Part shown: in pieces, positions 6,178 to 6,781 of the stretch
Position numbering within the stretch: the first letter of the stretch is position 1
Layout of the letters: every line of letters starts with the position of its first letter
DNA from: Clostridiales bacterium
GTDB lineage: Bacteria > Bacillota_A > Clostridia > Oscillospirales > Oscillospiraceae
Assembly: GCA_019417795.1 (NCBI GenBank)
Contig: DXUR01000138.1
Location: 1 to 6,781 of the forward strand
DNA length: 6,781 nucleotides
Direction: 5' to 3'
Notes under the pieces: generated by a model
Seen by the model: only the letters and a program-made list of their open reading frames with translations
Database searches by the model: none
Told to the model about the DNA's origin: nothing
Made by a program: the position numbers and the translations under genes

Positions 6178-6227
6178 AGCGCCGAAATCGCCCTTGCGCC
6201 ATACGGCGCAAGAACAATTTCGGCGCT
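6178..6227. repeat. 50-base bulged hairpin in the leader of the winged-helix gene
   Basis: Outer arms AGCGCCGAAAT (6178-6188) and ATTTCGGCGCT (6217-6227) pair perfectly over 11 bp. A four-by-four internal loop follows. Inner arms CTTGCGCC (6193-6200) and GGCGCAAG (6205-6212) pair over 8 bp around an ATAC loop. On the minus strand the structure ends 18 bases before the GGAGG that serves GTG 6145, with no U-run after it, so it is not a simple terminator. It could be an RNA element controlling the downstream gene or a DNA site such as an origin of transfer. Neither role is shown by the sequence. Confidence 0.6.
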
Positions 6228-6292
6228 TTCCCCTGCCGCCGTGCGGATACAATCTGTTGCCCCCGCATAGTAGACAGACACATGTAATGTTT

Positions 6293-6514
6293 TTACTGCC
6301 CCTCATTCTCTAAAAAGTCAGTCATATCAACTCTTTCAGGGCCGCTGACACCCAACAGGCTTGACACGGCGCGCGTGTTTCCCCAATCGGCCCTAATAAG
6401 GTATCCGTCTGTTGGGTGTTTTGCAACTTTTTTGCCCACTTCACACGCAGCGCCATTGTCTGGAATAGAAGCCGCTAGCGGCGTAATTGCTGGAACGTTC
6501 GGAGAAAAAGTCAT
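6293..6514 (-). CDS. Small hypothetical protein, 73 aa
   Basis: I do not recognise this protein. It starts at ATG 6514, which shares the four bases ATGA with the stop of the upstream gene, and GGAGG (6525-6521) lies six bases ahead. A longer reading from ATG 6541 adds nine residues but has no such support. The sequence begins MTFSPNVPAITPLAASIPDN, has a Lys-rich stretch GKKVAKHPTDGYLIRADWGN and ends in acidic MTDFLENEGQ. It has no membrane segment, signal peptide or metal-binding Cys pair. The tight coupling and good ribosome binding site argue that it is real and part of the run leading to the coupling protein. An 11-bp inverted repeat lies inside it. Confidence 0.65.
   Translation of the reverse strand: MTFSPNVPAITPLAASIPDNGAACEVGKKVAKHPTDGYLIRADWGNTRAVSSLLGVSGPERVDMTDFLENEGQ
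6348..6419. repeat. 11-bp inverted repeat inside the 73-aa gene
   Basis: ACACCCAACAG (6348-6358) and CTGTTGGGTGT (6409-6419) are perfect reverse complements separated by 50 bases. G-U and C-G pairs could extend the stem slightly in RNA. The arms encode unrelated residues (LLGV and HPTD), so the match is not due to peptide repetition. Its role is unknown. Confidence 0.55.
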
Positions 6515-6711
6515 GAGCATCCTCCATTGGAAGCAGGGCAATATGGCAGCACATTTCCCTCCGTTTTCGTGGATAAAAGCGTTACGGCGAGGGTGTGCTG
6601 GTCATCGTCCGGAATGAGGCGTCCCTTGATGGCGTTGCTCACCGCCTTCCAGCCTTTATTATCCTGATCATAGACGTGCCGCCCCTCTATGCCGGTGTAC
6701 TCGTCGATCAC
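6511..6711 (-). CDS. C-terminal fragment of an unrecognised protein
   Basis: The frame from GTG 6711 gives 66 residues (VIDEYTGIEGRHVYDQDNKG, then WKAVSNAIKGRLIPDDDQHT, LAVTLLSTKTEGNVLPYCPA and a short SNGGCS end). It closes with a TGA that overlaps the ATG of the next gene. Codon use and the compact, charged, regular sequence look like real coding DNA. GTG 6711 has no ribosome binding site, and a TAG (6720-6718) stands in frame two codons upstream, exactly where the DNA turns AT-rich next to the adapter. I think the true gene is longer and its 5' part has been lost to an assembly or chimera break, or else to a real insertion or deletion. Homology is not recognised and no function is proposed. 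Confidence 0.5.
   Translation of the reverse strand: MIDEYTGIEGRHVYDQDNKGWKAVSNAIKGRLIPDDDQHTLAVTLLSTKTEGNVLPYCPASNGGCS
6521..6525 (-). promoter_or_regulatory. Ribosome binding site of the 73-aa gene
   Basis: GGAGG on the minus strand lies six bases before ATG 6514, inside the end of the upstream gene. It selects the 73-aa product over the 82-aa reading. Confidence 0.75.
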
Positions 6712-6717
6712 AAAGGT

Positions 6718-6740
6718 CTAATAAGCTATAAGTTTATTAG
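6718..6740. repeat. AT-rich hairpin beside the contig end
   Basis: CTAATAAGCT (6718-6727) and AGTTTATTAG (6731-6740) pair over ten positions, one of them G-T, around an ATA loop. It lies in an AT-rich stretch unlike the rest of the window and starts at the stop codon that cuts the adjacent frame. It may be a real transposon or recombination boundary or a chimeric read artefact. Confidence 0.5.
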
Positions 6741-6757
6741 ATATCTCAGCCCACTAC

Positions 6758-6781
6758 CTGTCTCTTATACACATCTGACGC
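6758..6781. other. Illumina Nextera adapter (Tn5 mosaic end), not biological
   Basis: CTGTCTCTTATACACATCT (6758-6776) is the 19-base Tn5 mosaic end used in Nextera libraries. It is followed by GACGC (6777-6781), the beginning of the Nextera read-1 adapter in reverse complement. This is untrimmed library sequence at the contig end. Confidence 0.97.

Noticed and set aside
6178..6227. Leader hairpin as an intrinsic terminator
   Set aside because: No T tract follows on the minus strand, and only TTTCCCC follows on the plus strand where no gene ends.
6146..6283. N-terminal extension of the winged-helix protein from ATG 6283
   Set aside because: There is no ribosome binding site before it, and the extension would pass through a 50-base hairpin; GTG 6145 has GGAGG at nine bases. 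It is kept as an alternative, not as the call.
6718..6781. Right end as a transposon terminus, because it contains a Tn5 end-like sequence
   Set aside because: The 19-base mosaic end followed by the Nextera-specific GACGC is a library adapter; no transposase or target duplication is seen.

Overview
This window looks like the end of a metagenomic or draft contig from a Gram-positive gut-type Clostridia (Bacillota). It carries part of an integrative and conjugative element or conjugative plasmid. The evidence is a RepA_N-type replication initiator with a C-terminal DUF6017-like domain, a VirD4/TraG-type coupling ATPase, a Replic_Relax-like winged-helix protein, strong GGAGG ribosome binding sites 7-9 bases from starts, tightly packed genes, and fairly GC-rich codons. 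No ribosomal, tRNA or core metabolic gene is present. All well-supported genes are on the minus strand, so the layout is described from right to left.

Right end (6781 to 6145). The last 24 bases are Illumina Nextera (Tn5 mosaic-end) adapter, so the contig end is technical. Next to it is a short AT-rich stretch with a hairpin, then the 3' fragment of an unrecognised gene. That fragment is joined by an ATGA overlap to a small 73-aa orphan. A leader of about 150 bases follows, holding a 50-base bulged hairpin just before a good ribosome binding site and a GTG start.

Transfer block (6145 to 2854). A winged-helix protein, possibly of the replication-relaxation family, overlaps by about 60 bases the start of a 741-aa VirD4-type coupling protein. 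The coupling protein has two membrane segments, a Walker A motif, an EE-type Walker B and a long charged tail. Its stop codon abuts a strong hairpin terminator with a GAAA loop.

Intergenic region (2853 to 2495). The plus strand carries a decayed RelE/ParE-type toxin gene that lacks its N-terminal half and the Gly-Arg-Arg step near the C-terminus. The minus strand of the same DNA carries a candidate repA promoter and a 25-base palindrome at the expected transcription start.

Replication block (2494 to 1). The genes are repA, a small DUF5697-like protein, and a protein with a long acidic N-terminus and an S1-like domain that runs off the left edge. Inside repA, in the linker between its two domains, is an array with an exact 23-bp period. 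The same DNA word there is read in three different frames, so it looks like an origin iteron array embedded in the gene. The likely job of the whole segment is replication and copy control of the excised or plasmid form (RepA, DUF5697, S1-like) together with delivery of the DNA to the conjugation channel (coupling protein and partner). The relaxase, channel proteins and integrase are not in this window.
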